This document shows positions 17,301-25,479 of a stretch of DNA of 64,000 bases, piece by piece. The notes under the pieces were generated by a model. That model saw only the letters and a program-made list of their open reading frames with translations. It was not told the origin of the DNA and ran no database searches. Position 1 is the first letter of the stretch. Every line of letters begins with the position of its first letter. This stretch comes from UBA1479 sp963976055 (GTDB lineage Bacteria > Pseudomonadota > Alphaproteobacteria > Rhodospirillales > Casp-alpha2): assembly GCA_963976055.1 (NCBI GenBank), contig CAXBJB010000003.1, positions 62,001-126,000 of the forward strand, read 5' to 3'. Position numbers and translations under genes: made by a program.

Positions 17301-19494
17301 TGTATTCGTGCCCGTCATGGTCGATGAAGGTCGAGGTGGTTTCGACGGGAAAGACCGTGCCATCCTTGCGGCGGTGCTCGCCGAACGACACGCGGTGACC
17401 ATGGGCCTTCAGATAGTCCCAGCGTTTCCGCCATTCGTTTCCGGTGCGGGCCGGATTGATATCGGACACGGTCATGGTCAACATCTCTTCGCAGCCATAG
17501 CCGAGGGCACGGCAGGACGCATCGTTGACGTAGATGAAGCGTCCGTCCGGGTCGACGGCGAAGAAGGGGTCGTTGGCCTCCTGCATCGCCGATTCCAGAA
17601 GATAGAGCTGCTGCATCGCGTTGCGGCTCTTGGTCACGTCGAACAGCACGGTGCAGACCGCCGGTCCGTCGCCCCAGTCGATCAGGAACGATCGGTTGTT
17701 CAGCCAGACCTCGGTCCCGTCCTTGCGGATGCCCCGGTAGATATAGTCGCTTGGCGCGTTCTGGCCCTGCATGCGGGCCAGGTCATAGCCGCGGATGCGG
17801 GCGACTTCCTCGGGCGCCAGGGTGATTTCCAGGCTGCCTTGCTGCAGGAATTCGTTATGGCTTTCGAAACCGAAGATGCTCAGGAACGCGGGGTTGACGT
17901 AAAGCGGATAGAACCCGCGGTGAACGACGATCCCCTGGTTGGCCTCTTCGGTCAGGGTACGGAACCGGCGCTCGCTTTCGATCAGCGCCTGTTCACGGGC
18001 CAGGCGGCGGGAAATGTCCTGGGCGAAGGCGAACAAGAATTCTTCGCCGGCGTACTCCATGACCGTCGCCCGCACCTCGACCGGCACGGCGGAACCGTCC
18101 TTGCGCCGATGGCGGGTGTCGAAGCGGATCTGGCCGCCGCGTTTCAGTTCTTCCCAGAAGGTATCCCAATCCTTGTCCGGCGGCGGGCCGTCGCTGAAAT
18201 CGGGAAACGACATGCCGAGCAGTTCCTTCTGGGTATAGCCTAGGTGCCTGCAGGTGGCGTCGTTGACATACAGAATGCGTTGGTCGCGGCGCAGCCAGAA
18301 CAGGGACTCGCCCGAATGGGACAGGGAGAATTCCGTGAACTTCAGGGTTTCCTGCGCCGCTTCCTTGTCGGCGATTTCCCGTTGCAGCTCGTAAGTCCGC
18401 TCTTCGACCCGTTGTTCAAGCTCCGACTGGTGGCGTTCCAGGGCCTGCTCGAAGGCCGCGCGCTCGGTCAGGAGATCGTTGATCTCGCGGCTGACCAGCG
18501 CGAATTCGTCCTTACCGCTGGCCGGTATCGTCTTGGTCAGGTCGCCGGACGCGCGAATGTCCAAAAGCTCGCGCTTCAGATTCGCGAAAGGATGCACGAT
18601 CAGCCGGCGCATCAGGAAAAGGATCACGGCGATGACGACCAATGACGCCAGAATTGCCATGATGCCCGCGGTGCGCACCGTGTCGGCACCCAGTCCATGG
18701 ATGGTCGACCACGCGGTGATGGAATAAAGCGCCGCCGGGTATCCGAACAGATCGCGCTGCACCAGAAGCGCGGTCCATGATCCGTCGGCCGATCGCTCGA
18801 TGACCGGCTCATCCAGGGCGAGAATGTGGTTGACCGTCTCGCGTTGACCGGAGGATAGCCCGGCGGTGATCGGTGTCATTTCCAGGGCGTTGTTCATCTG
18901 TCCGGAAATACGCGACACGGCCGCCTTGTCCATCAGCCGCCCGATGATCACCGTGCCCGCCGCGGGTGGCGCACCCCGTTTGCCCAACAAAGGGGCGGCG
19001 GTCGCCAGAATCGGGCCGTTGTCCGTGGCGATGGTGCCGCGGATATGGCCGACGCCCCGGTTATGGGCGAGCAGCGGATGGTCCTCGGGGAAGTCGCTGT
19101 ATTCCAGGTTGTCCGCATGGATAGTGCCGCCCGTCTGGCGGTTGCGGAAGCGGCTTAACACCACCTGGCCGTGGCGGTCGACGACGATCACCATGTCGAG
19201 GGCGAGGGTATCGAGAACGGTGTTTGACAGATGCTGTTCAGCAAAGGTGGGGAGGCCGGTCTGGGCAAACTCGGCAAGGTCATCCCATTGCGCCCAGTTC
19301 GACGCGACGGGGTCCAGGCTTTTGACCTCGTCATCGACGATCGCCATGGTGCGCCCGATCTCGCGCCGGGTTTCCTGATTTTCAAGTTTGCGGAAACCTT
19401 CGAGAACGACGCGGTCGAGTACGATCAGGTCGCCGAGCAATAACCCGCCCAGCACCACCACCAGAACAGTAATTATCTTGGTCTGGATCGACAT
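14365..19494 (-). CDS. Hybrid sensor histidine kinase: CHASE4-like, HAMP, five PAS, HisKA/HATPase, two receivers, Hpt
   Basis: This 1,709-residue inner-membrane kinase begins with a membrane helix (about 7-28). A periplasmic CHASE4-like domain with the WAQWDD motif near 67 follows, then a second helix (about 275-297) and HAMP. Five PAS domains come next, at roughly 385-490, 500-630, 635-750, 790-900 and 905-1020, joined by coiled coils. HisKA carries H1058 (MSHEIRTP) and the ATPase domain has NLVGNAVKFT. The first receiver, around 1290-1410, is poorly conserved; the second has D1499 (TDCHMPEMDG). The Hpt domain has H1649 (AAHAAKGTS). It is a complete phosphorelay in one chain, probably passing phosphate to the single receiver encoded downstream. 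The signal is unknown. Confidence 0.94.
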   Translation of the reverse strand: MSIQTKIITVLVVVLGGLLLGDLIVLDRVVLEGFRKLENQETRREIGRTMAIVDDEVKSLDPVASNWAQWDDLAEFAQTGLPTFAEQHLSNTVLDTLALDMVIVVDRHGQVVLSRFRNRQTGGTIHADNLEYSDFPEDHPLLAHNRGVGHIRGTIATDNGPILATAAPLLGKRGAPPAAGTVIIGRLMDKAAVSRISGQMNNALEMTPITAGLSSGQRETVNHILALDEPVIERSADGSWTALLVQRDLFGYPAALYSITAWSTIHGLGADTVRTAGIMAILASLVVIAVILFLMRRLIVHPFANLKRELLDIRASGDLTKTIPASGKDEFALVSREINDLLTERAAFEQALERHQSELEQRVEERTYELQREIADKEAAQETLKFTEFSLSHSGESLFWLRRDQRILYVNDATCRHLGYTQKELLGMSFPDFSDGPPPDKDWDTFWEELKRGGQIRFDTRHRRKDGSAVPVEVRATVMEYAGEEFLFAFAQDISRRLAREQALIESERRFRTLTEEANQGIVVHRGFYPLYVNPAFLSIFGFESHNEFLQQGSLEITLAPEEVARIRGYDLARMQGQNAPSDYIYRGIRKDGTEVWLNNRSFLIDWGDGPAVCTVLFDVTKSRNAMQQLYLLESAMQEANDPFFAVDPDGRFIYVNDASCRALGYGCEEMLTMTVSDINPARTGNEWRKRWDYLKAHGHRVSFGEHRRKDGTVFPVETTSTFIDHDGHEYIFAYSRDISERLRTENALRQARDDLEKRVEERTQELTREVEERRRAELAVQESETRLRGALESLQEGFALFDADDRLVLMNSRYADTHPNAEEILEQGGTFEDILRASLPGIADARGRDEEFVAQRISEHRNPGPPIIREFTDGRWFLLRESRTSDGGITVTATDITELKTIEADLKQKTELFDTAVRAMNNGIVVLDSDLRFIAFNDHYINLFGFPPDLVQEGSDLQNALRFLAERGDYGDQGTPDEIVEQHISGIRERRNLIIRRRLTNGRTVETRRGWLPDGGIVGIHVDITESVQFEERLREARDTAESANKAKSIFLANMSHEIRTPMNGIMGVAEMLHDTALSSTQRGMLTIIQDSCRTLMGIIDDILDFSKIEAGRLELDLSPFRLSDLVEGVADLMAPRAEEKRNRLGVFIDPAIPDELIGDPTRLRQILLNLVGNAVKFTDNGRIDIDVRAETAADGGSWFVFRVHDTGIGISEENKRKLFQPFEQGDSSTVRRFGGTGLGLSICQALVDMLGGEIGADSRKEGGATFWFRISMVPSRDPTAVIGRPFAGHRIGILAGDPGTAEYIGTYLRHLGARTDTIPSLRALNRMVSGGKMLGDRFDLLIVDHDRGAEGVSRFVAAREKAGDPISPRTIVLMPRSDILSIDPDRLTGQYMFVPKPVQRAMIWNAAAMAMGLNLPGIGAPVRRISDTAALPLYVTPDAEIARAEGALVLFAEDNPVNCKVIGMMLERLGITVETVSNGSDAWNRIRRQSYGMLITDCHMPEMDGYELAEKVRTLERASDRPHMPIIALTADALIGTKERCRAAGMDDYLPKPVDRATLNELIQRWLPKAVQLRRPAVTDDAPAPRGGSFGDDAILDLRYIHDAVGGDETMVAPLLEDYIRNARRLVDDMLDAFEDSDFVRAREAAHAAKGTSRLAGAVRFANLCEQIELFLCAGDTSRAAEYSRRIEPELAVVSQAVAGHDRRSIS

Positions 19495-19787
19495 TTTAGC
19501 GGCCTCTGAACCTTCTCTTTTCGGCCGGCCGCCGCTTCTGCGACAGCTTACGACATTTTGGCACGAATTGGTGGAGGATCACAAACGTCGTGGGTGGCGG
19601 TGGGGCGGCGGCCCGCGGTGATGGTCACCAAACCGTCATAAAACCGCAAGAATTGGGTCACCGGTGGGCCCTTAGATACAGGCCAGATACACACTGCGGT
19701 TATGCGAACGCCCGAATTTCGCCGCCCGGCAGGCTGGTTCGCCTTGGGCCGGTATTGGCACCGCAGATCACAGTCGTAAAGACAGGG

Positions 19788-20660
19788 ATGACCATGACGT
19801 CTGACACCACGCCCGCGATCCGCGTTCACAATCTATCGAAAACCTTTCGCAAGGGGTTTCAGACTACCCGGGCGCTAGACAGCGTCAGCCTGACCATCAA
19901 GGCCGGTGAAATGGTTGCCCTGATCGGCGCCTCGGGCTCGGGAAAGTCGACCCTCATGCGTCATGTCTCCGGCCTCATGCTTGCGGATCGTGCCGGCGAC
20001 GGCATGATCGAAGTACTGGGGTATCCGGTTCAGGAAAACGGCCATCTGGCGCGCGGGGTGCGCGCCGTGCGGGGGCGTGTCGGTGTTATCTTTCAGCAGT
20101 TCAATCTGGTCGACCGGCTGTCGCTTTTGACGAATGTCGTGCTCGGCGTGCTCGGCCAGATTCCGGCTTGGCGCGGTTGGTTCGGCTTGTTTACCCGCGA
20201 GGAAAGGCTGCGCGCCCTGGAAGCGCTTCGGCGCGTCGGCATCGATCAGTACGCGACGCAGCGCGCGTCAACCCTGTCCGGCGGTCAGCAGCAGCGTGCC
20301 GCCATCGCCCGGGCCCTGGTTCAGCGGGCGGAGATCGTATTGGCGGACGAGCCCATCGCGTCCCTCGATCCGGAATCGGCGCGCCGCGTGATGGAGAATT
20401 TGGCCCGTATCAACCGCGAGGACGGCATCACCGTCGTCGTATCCCTGCACCAGGTCGATTTCGCGACCCGCTATTGCGCGCGCACGGTGGCGCTGCGCGA
20501 CGGCGTGGTCGTCTATGACGGACCCAGCGACGCCCTGACCCACGATTTCTTGCGCGAACTTTACGGCGCCGCCGGGGAGGAGTTGATCCTGCCGGGCCCC
20601 ATCGCGGCCGGCCCCCGGCGAACGGCTGCCGCCCGGCAGTTGCGCCCGGCTTCCGCGTAA
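19788..20660 (+). CDS. phnC: Phosphonate ABC transporter ATP-binding protein PhnC
   Basis: PhnC powers phosphonate import with the PhnE membrane subunit. The 290-residue protein has Walker A GASGSGKST at about 45-53, the Q-loop FQQFN, ABC signature LSGGQQQR and Walker B IVLADEPIASLDP. The insert between Q-loop and signature (LGQIPAWRGWFGLFTREER) is typical of PhnC. Two candidate ATGs, 19788 and 19794, lie two codons apart; a longer frame upstream is unlike the family. The C-terminus carries an Ala/Arg-rich extension of about 25 residues. phnD follows after 68 bp. A degenerate Pho-box-like half site at 19633-19639 is too weak to call. Confidence 0.95.
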   Translation: MTMTSDTTPAIRVHNLSKTFRKGFQTTRALDSVSLTIKAGEMVALIGASGSGKSTLMRHVSGLMLADRAGDGMIEVLGYPVQENGHLARGVRAVRGRVGVIFQQFNLVDRLSLLTNVVLGVLGQIPAWRGWFGLFTREERLRALEALRRVGIDQYATQRASTLSGGQQQRAAIARALVQRAEIVLADEPIASLDPESARRVMENLARINREDGITVVVSLHQVDFATRYCARTVALRDGVVVYDGPSDALTHDFLRELYGAAGEELILPGPIAAGPRRTAAARQLRPASA

Positions 20661-20728
20661 ACGGCAGCGCCTTTCGTTTGTCCCGTCCCGCATTCCACAC
20701 GTCCATTCAACTCAGGAGGAAGTCGAAA

Positions 20729-21751
20729 ATGTTTAAAAAGGCCATGATCGCCGGCATCGCGCTGGCGGCCTTTGCTACGGTTCACGGTGCGTCGATCGGC
20801 GCGGCCCGGGCCGACATGCCGAACCCGCTGACCTTCGGCATCATTTCCACGGAATCGTCTCAGGGCCTGAAGAAAAGCTTCAACCCGTTCCTGGAAGACA
20901 TGGGCAAGCAGCTCGGCGTCGAGGTGAAGGCGTTCTTTGCATCCGATTATGCCGGGGTGATCGAGGCCATGCGCTTCAAGAAAGTCGATGTTGCCTGGTT
21001 CGGCAACAAATCGGCCATGGAAGCCGTCGACCGCGCCGACGGCGAAGTCTTCGTGCAGACGGTCGACGTCACCGGCAACCCGGGCTACTGGTCGTTGCTG
21101 CTGACGCAGAAGAACAACGACAAGCTCAACAAGCTTGAGGACGTCCTGAAGTGCGACAAGTCGCTGACCTTCGGCAATGGCGATCCGAACTCCACGTCCG
21201 GCTTCCTGGTGCCCAGCTTCTATGTGTTCGCCAAGAACGACGTCGATCCCAAAAAGTGCTACAAGTCGGTGCGCAACGCCAGCCACGAAACCAATGCGCT
21301 GTCCGTGGCCAACGGCCAGGTGGATTTCGCCACCAACAATACGGAATCCCTGTCGCGCCTGCAGAAGAACCATCCGGACGCCTATGCCAAGATCAAGGCG
21401 ATCTGGAAATCTCCCCTGATCCCCAACGATCCCATCGTGTGGCGGTCCGACCTGGACAAGGGCAGCAAGAGCCTTATCAAGGGCTTCTTCCTGTCCTACG
21501 GTCGCCTCGGGCCGAACGCCGAGGCGGAACGCAAGATCCTGTCCGGCGTCAGCTCGGGCTGGGCGCCCTTCGAGGATTCGTCGAACGCGCAGCTTTATCC
21601 GATCCGCCAGCTTCAGTTGTTCAAGGACAAGCGCAAGCTGGCTGGTGACGAGCGCATGGACGCGGCCGAGAAGGCTAAGAAGATTGCCGAAATCGACCGC
21701 AAGCTTGATGTGCTGAAGGTTCTTAGCGAAAACCAGCTGGCCCTGCGTTAG
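20729..21751 (+). CDS. phnD: Phosphonate-binding periplasmic protein PhnD
   Basis: PhnD is the soluble periplasmic receptor of the phosphonate importer. The 340-residue precursor has a Sec signal peptide (MFKKAMIAGIALAAF..., likely cut near residue 30 after AARA). The mature PhnD fold follows, with the conserved ligand segments FGIISTESSQ, KKVDVAWFGNKSA, DPNSTSGFLVPS and SHETNALSVANGQVDFAT. An AGGAGGA ribosome site lies 9 nt before the ATG at 20729; in-frame codons further upstream precede the signal peptide and are unlikely to be used. A strong hairpin (21767-21795) sits between this gene and phnE. Confidence 0.95.
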   Translation: MFKKAMIAGIALAAFATVHGASIGAARADMPNPLTFGIISTESSQGLKKSFNPFLEDMGKQLGVEVKAFFASDYAGVIEAMRFKKVDVAWFGNKSAMEAVDRADGEVFVQTVDVTGNPGYWSLLLTQKNNDKLNKLEDVLKCDKSLTFGNGDPNSTSGFLVPSFYVFAKNDVDPKKCYKSVRNASHETNALSVANGQVDFATNNTESLSRLQKNHPDAYAKIKAIWKSPLIPNDPIVWRSDLDKGSKSLIKGFFLSYGRLGPNAEAERKILSGVSSGWAPFEDSSNAQLYPIRQLQLFKDKRKLAGDERMDAAEKAKKIAEIDRKLDVLKVLSENQLALR

Positions 21752-21766
21752 GTCCGGACTTTTCAA

Positions 21767-21795
21767 GGCGCCGCGTCCATCCCGGGCGCGGCGCC
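21767..21795 (+). promoter_or_regulatory. Intercistronic hairpin between phnD and phnE
   Basis: A perfect 9-bp stem (GGCGCCGCG/CGCGGCGCC) encloses an 11-nt loop 16 nt after the phnD stop. No T-run follows, so it is probably not a full intrinsic terminator. Such structures after a binding-protein gene often protect the upstream mRNA 3' end and lower expression of the membrane subunit; that role is inferred here. Confidence 0.6.
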
Positions 21796-21837
21796 CCCCT
21801 TATTTCCCCTCAACCCGCCCGCAGGAACCCAAGTCCC

Positions 21838-22653
21838 ATGACCGTGATCGACAACACCGGCGCCGCCGCCCAACCGCTGACGTTGCCAGCAAGGGACGTC
21901 AAACGTTCGACCATGAACATGCTGGGCTGGGTGGTGGTCCTGGCGATCCTGGCCTGGGCCTGGGAAGGGTCGGAGATGAACCCCCTGGCCCTGGTCCAGT
22001 ACGCCGACAACATGGCCGAGTTCGCCTCCGGGTTCTTTCCGCCGAATTTCTATGAATGGCCGACCATGCTGCGCGAGATGCTGATCACCGTGCAGGTCGC
22101 CATCTGGGGCACGGTGCTTGCGGTCGTCTGCTCGGTGCCTTTGGGCATTCTGTCGTCCCAGAATTTGCTGCCCTGGTGGGTCTACCAGCCGATACGCCGG
22201 CTCATGGACGCGGCCCGCGCCATCAATGAATTCGTGTTCGCCATGCTGTTTGTGGTCGCTGTCGGCCTGGGTCCCTTCGCGGGCGTGCTGGCCTTGTGGG
22301 TCCATACCACGGGCGTCCTGGCCAAGTTGTTCTCCGAAGCGGTCGAAGCCATCGACCCCAACCCGGTCGAGGGCATCCGTGCCACCGGCGCCGATGCCAT
22401 TCACGAGGTCATCTTCGGCGTCATTCCGCAGGTCCTGCCGCTTTGGATTTCCTTCTCGCTTTATCGGTTCGAGAGCAATCTGCGCTCGGCGACGGTGATC
22501 GGCATTGTCGGCGCCGGCGGTATCGGCATGGTGCTGTGGGAATTCATCCGCGGGTTCTACTATGCGGAGACGGCGGCGGTGATGCTCATCATCATCGGCA
22601 CGGTGACCCTGCTCGACATCGTTTCCCAGGTCCTGCGCCAGCGTTTTACGTGA
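21838..22653 (+). CDS. phnE: Phosphonate ABC transporter permease PhnE
   Basis: PhnE forms the membrane channel of the phosphonate importer. The 271-residue protein has about five to six membrane helices after a short cytoplasmic N-terminus. It carries the EAA-type cytoplasmic loop (EAVEAIDPNPVEGIRATGAD at about 166-185), where PhnC docks, and the PhnE-typical ending GIVGAGGIGMVLWEFIRGFYY. Only one phnE is present, so the permease is expected to be a homodimer. The operon order is phnC-phnD-phnE. Confidence 0.95.
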   Translation: MTVIDNTGAAAQPLTLPARDVKRSTMNMLGWVVVLAILAWAWEGSEMNPLALVQYADNMAEFASGFFPPNFYEWPTMLREMLITVQVAIWGTVLAVVCSVPLGILSSQNLLPWWVYQPIRRLMDAARAINEFVFAMLFVVAVGLGPFAGVLALWVHTTGVLAKLFSEAVEAIDPNPVEGIRATGADAIHEVIFGVIPQVLPLWISFSLYRFESNLRSATVIGIVGAGGIGMVLWEFIRGFYYAETAAVMLIIIGTVTLLDIVSQVLRQRFT

Positions 22654-22819
22654 TCTTTCATACGGGGCGACCGCCTTGTGCATGCCCGCCATTACCCGCT
22701 TGGCCGGTTCGTGCGAATCGGCTACGTTCCGGTCTGGGCCTCTTGGGGGGGCTGCCGCGCGGCCGCGTGCCGGGCGGACATTCGACCGAGGACACAACAA
22801 CAATGCGTAGGACGCAGGT

Positions 22820-23152
22820 ATGAGCACCGAAGTTGCCACCGCCGCTGGGACGGCCGTGACAGGCGATGACCGCAACGCGGAAATTCGCGACGAAATCTCC
22901 AGCCTTCAGACGGAAATCGCCCAGGTCGGGAAGGTCGCCGAACAGATTGATGCGATCGCCAAGCAGACCAACCTGCTGGCCCTGAACGCGACCATCGAGG
23001 CCGCCCGTGCCGGCGATGCCGGCAAGGGCTTCGCCGTTGTCGCGGGCGAGGTCAAGAACCTGTCGGCGCAGACCGCGCGGGCGACCGCCGAGGTCGGTGA
23101 GGTTCTGGAAAACCTCCGCCGCCGCGTCGACCATCTGGCCAGCCTTCTTTAA
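22820..23152 (+). CDS. Free-standing chemoreceptor signalling-tip protein (110 aa)
   Basis: This protein consists almost only of the methyl-accepting chemotaxis protein hairpin tip. The highly conserved core IAKQTNLLALNATIEAAR lies at about 44-61 and continues with AGDAGKGFAVVAGEVKNL. There is no membrane helix, no sensor domain, no HAMP and no room for the long methylation helices. About 35 residues of predicted helix precede the tip and about 25 follow it. It starts 166 bp after phnE in the same direction and converges on phnM. It may bind CheA/CheW or pack into receptor arrays, or be a decayed receptor; the intact frame with normal codon use argues for a functional gene. Confidence 0.75.
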   Translation: MSTEVATAAGTAVTGDDRNAEIRDEISSLQTEIAQVGKVAEQIDAIAKQTNLLALNATIEAARAGDAGKGFAVVAGEVKNLSAQTARATAEVGEVLENLRRRVDHLASLL

Positions 23153-23232
23153 AGCGAATTATCGGTTGCCCGATGCCCACCTGCCCAAAGCCGGGCGGGG
23201 GGGGGATCGGCCGTTCTAGCCGGATTATCGGC

Positions 23233-24372
23233 TTAGGCAACCTGACGGCCGCGCCGCCATACCCCCATGATCGCCGGCAGGTCCTGGTAGGACTTCACCC
23301 GGACCAGATCGGCGGACTTGCCGGGGGCGATTTCGCCGCGGTCGCTCAGGCCGACCATGGCGGCAGGCCCGGCCGTCACCATGGCGACGGCGTCAGGCAG
23401 GGCGATCCCGTGGTTGTCGGCCAGGATGAAGACCGAATGGATCATGGAAATCGGCACGTAATCGGACGCCAAGCCGTCCAATAGGCCGGCCTCGGCCAAT
23501 GCCGCGGCGGCGACGTTGCCGGAATGCGATCCGCCCTTCACGATATTGGGGCTGCCCATGATCGTTTTCATGCCGTGGGCATGGGCGGCGTGGGCGGCGT
23601 CCAGGGTGGTCGGAAACTCTGAAATCAGGATGCCTTCCCGATGGCCCTGGGCCACGTGTTCGGCGGTGGTGTCGTCGTGGCTGGCCAGCGGGATGCCGCG
23701 CCTGCGCGCTTCCTCGATGACCGCCTGGCGGTTCTGCGCGCTGTAGTTCTTCTGCCGTTCGATCAGACCGTCGATCTGGGCGTCCAGTTCCGCCGCCGTG
23801 TAGACGCGGCTGTATACCTTTTTCCACTTGTCCAGGTCGCGCCACTGGCGTTGACCCGGGGTATGATCCATGACCGATACCAGGGCGACCAAAGGATGGT
23901 CGATGATGTCGGCCAGTTCGTTCATCACCGTGTCCGACGCCACCTCGGCGCGGATGTGCAGGCGGTGATCGGCCTTCATCAGGTCGCCATCGACCGAGGT
24001 CGCAAGCACATCCTTGGCGAGGTCCAATGCTCCCTGGCGGCCGGGCTTGCCCAGGTGCATGTCGCCGACGACCAGGGAATCGAAGACCGTCGTGACGCCG
24101 GCGGTGGCCAGCATGCGGTCGTGAACCTGAAACGCCGCCAGGCCCGGCCATTTCACGCCGGGGCGCGGTTCCAGGTGTTTTTCCAGATTGTCCGTGTGGA
24201 TGTCGACCAGGCCGGGAATCAGGTAGTCGCCCTCGCAATCGACGGCATGGGGCAGACTGCTGCGTCCTTCGTCGACGTCGCGGATCACGCCGTCGGCGAC
24301 CCGCAGCGTGCCGGTGAAGGCGCGTTCGCGGGTAACCACCGTGGCGTTGGTGAAAATGAGTTCCGAAGCCAT
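23233..24372 (-). CDS. phnM: Alpha-D-ribose 1-methylphosphonate 5-triphosphate diphosphatase PhnM
   Basis: PhnM is a metal-dependent amidohydrolase-fold enzyme that removes pyrophosphate from ribose 1-(alkyl)phosphonate 5-triphosphate, just before the C-P lyase step. The 379-residue protein matches E. coli PhnM closely: GLVDIHTDNLEKH for the first metal site, SVMDHTPGQRQ, ASHDDTTAEHVA, and the signature MGSPNIVKGGSHSGNVAA. I took the ATG at 24370-24372 because MASELIFTNA aligns with the E. coli N-terminus. An ATG ten codons upstream (24400-24402) has a better AGAGG ribosome site and is a real alternative. It is downstream of phnF on the minus strand, apart from the phnG-L operon. Confidence 0.94.
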   Translation of the reverse strand: MASELIFTNATVVTRERAFTGTLRVADGVIRDVDEGRSSLPHAVDCEGDYLIPGLVDIHTDNLEKHLEPRPGVKWPGLAAFQVHDRMLATAGVTTVFDSLVVGDMHLGKPGRQGALDLAKDVLATSVDGDLMKADHRLHIRAEVASDTVMNELADIIDHPLVALVSVMDHTPGQRQWRDLDKWKKVYSRVYTAAELDAQIDGLIERQKNYSAQNRQAVIEEARRRGIPLASHDDTTAEHVAQGHREGILISEFPTTLDAAHAAHAHGMKTIMGSPNIVKGGSHSGNVAAAALAEAGLLDGLASDYVPISMIHSVFILADNHGIALPDAVAMVTAGPAAMVGLSDRGEIAPGKSADLVRVKSYQDLPAIMGVWRRGRQVA

Positions 24373-24535
24373 GGAACGACTATTTACCACGATGTTCATC
24401 ATCCTGCGCACCTCTGTTCGCCGACGGCATGGGGGCAGCCCGCCGGTATCGTTCCAACCCTCTTAGGGGTCGGGCATGTCCGGACGGTGACCCTGGGATG
24501 ACGTATGGATGACAGCGTCGCCCGGGGGCAGGGGG

Positions 24536-25273
24536 TCAGGTCGAGGGTTCGAACAGCAGTTGTACGCGGTCGCCGGCGAATCGGGTCAGGCCGTATTCGA
24601 TGGGCTTGCCGTCCGTGTCCACGTTGATGCTTTCGGCGACCAGCACCGGCCGGTTGGGCGGTTGGCTGAGAAGCTGGATTTCATCGGCATCGGGCATGCG
24701 GGTGGTGACGCGGGTGATCTTGCGGAAGAAGTCGGTGACGCCGAACTGGGCAAGAACCTTGGAAATCGACCGTGATTCCTCGAACGCCTCGATCATGCTG
24801 GGAAAACGTGTGGCGCAGAAGTAATGGTCGGCGACGCTGATCGGCCGGCCGTCGGCCTCGCCGATCGTGCGAATCAGGGACACCAGCGCCCCTTCCTCCA
24901 GTTCGAGGGCCTCGGCGACATCGCCCATGGCCTTGACCCGTTCGCTCAGCACGACCCAGCCGCCGGGCTGGCGGCGCTGGGCCATGATGTTTTCCGTGAA
25001 CCGGGTGCGGCGGCGCACGGGATAATCGATGACGTGTTCATGGACGAAGGTGCCGCGGCCCTGTTCGATGCGGATCAGGCCTTCCTGCTCTAGCGCCTTC
25101 ATGGCGCGGCGCACGGTATGGCGGTTGACGTTGAAGCGTTCGGCCAGGTCGTGTTCCGTCGGCAGGCGGGACCCGGGCGCGATCATGCCGCTGGCGATGT
25201 CGTCGGAAATCTGTTCCTCGATCTGGCGCCACAAGGATACGCCCGATCCGCGTTTCACTCTCGTTGGGTCCAT
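24536..25273 (-). CDS. phnF: Phosphonate operon transcriptional regulator PhnF (GntR/HutC family)
   Basis: This 245-residue cytoplasmic repressor-type protein has an N-terminal winged helix (about 12-78; LPTEHDLAERFNVNRHTVRRAM is the helix-turn-helix). A UTRA/chorismate-lyase-fold ligand domain follows, with SVADHYFCATRFP and AESINVDTDGKPIEYGLTRF as typical HutC-family segments. It is transcribed with phnM and diverges from phnG. The 206-bp intergenic region contains nested palindromes (25385-25414) that are likely its operator. The ligand is presumably a phosphonate or C-P lyase intermediate; this is inferred from context. Confidence 0.92.
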   Translation of the reverse strand: MDPTRVKRGSGVSLWRQIEEQISDDIASGMIAPGSRLPTEHDLAERFNVNRHTVRRAMKALEQEGLIRIEQGRGTFVHEHVIDYPVRRRTRFTENIMAQRRQPGGWVVLSERVKAMGDVAEALELEEGALVSLIRTIGEADGRPISVADHYFCATRFPSMIEAFEESRSISKVLAQFGVTDFFRKITRVTTRMPDADEIQLLSQPPNRPVLVAESINVDTDGKPIEYGLTRFAGDRVQLLFEPST

Positions 25274-25384
25274 GGCTTGGCCTCATTCCGTCCCATGATG
25301 AACCGTCTCCGGGCGTGTCATTGAATCGTCATGACTTGCCGATTTACTTGCCGGGTACGTCGGGTCATATTATCACGAAAGAAA

Positions 25385-25414
25385 TAGACGTCTAGACAAA
25401 TATTCAATTTGTCT
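25385..25414. promoter_or_regulatory. Nested AGAC/GTCT palindromes, candidate PhnF operator
   Basis: Two overlapping dyads, TAGACGTCTA (25385-25394) and GTCTAGAC (25390-25397), are followed by an 8-bp inverted repeat AGACAAAT-5nt-ATTTGTCT (25394-25414). All share the half site AGAC. They sit in the AT-rich centre of the region between divergent phnF and phnG, 111 bp from phnF and 66 bp from phnG. HutC-group GntR repressors bind such short palindromes next to their own gene. Confidence 0.55.
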
Positions 25415-25479
25415 GTTGTCGCCGCAAGGCCCGGATCGGGCCCGTGCGACGCATGAAACCGGCGGAGATTCGAACGCAA

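Noticed and set aside
19633..19639. Pho-box half site CCGTCAT before phnC
   Set aside because: The second half after the 4-bp spacer (CCGCAAG) matches too poorly, so a PhoB site cannot be claimed.
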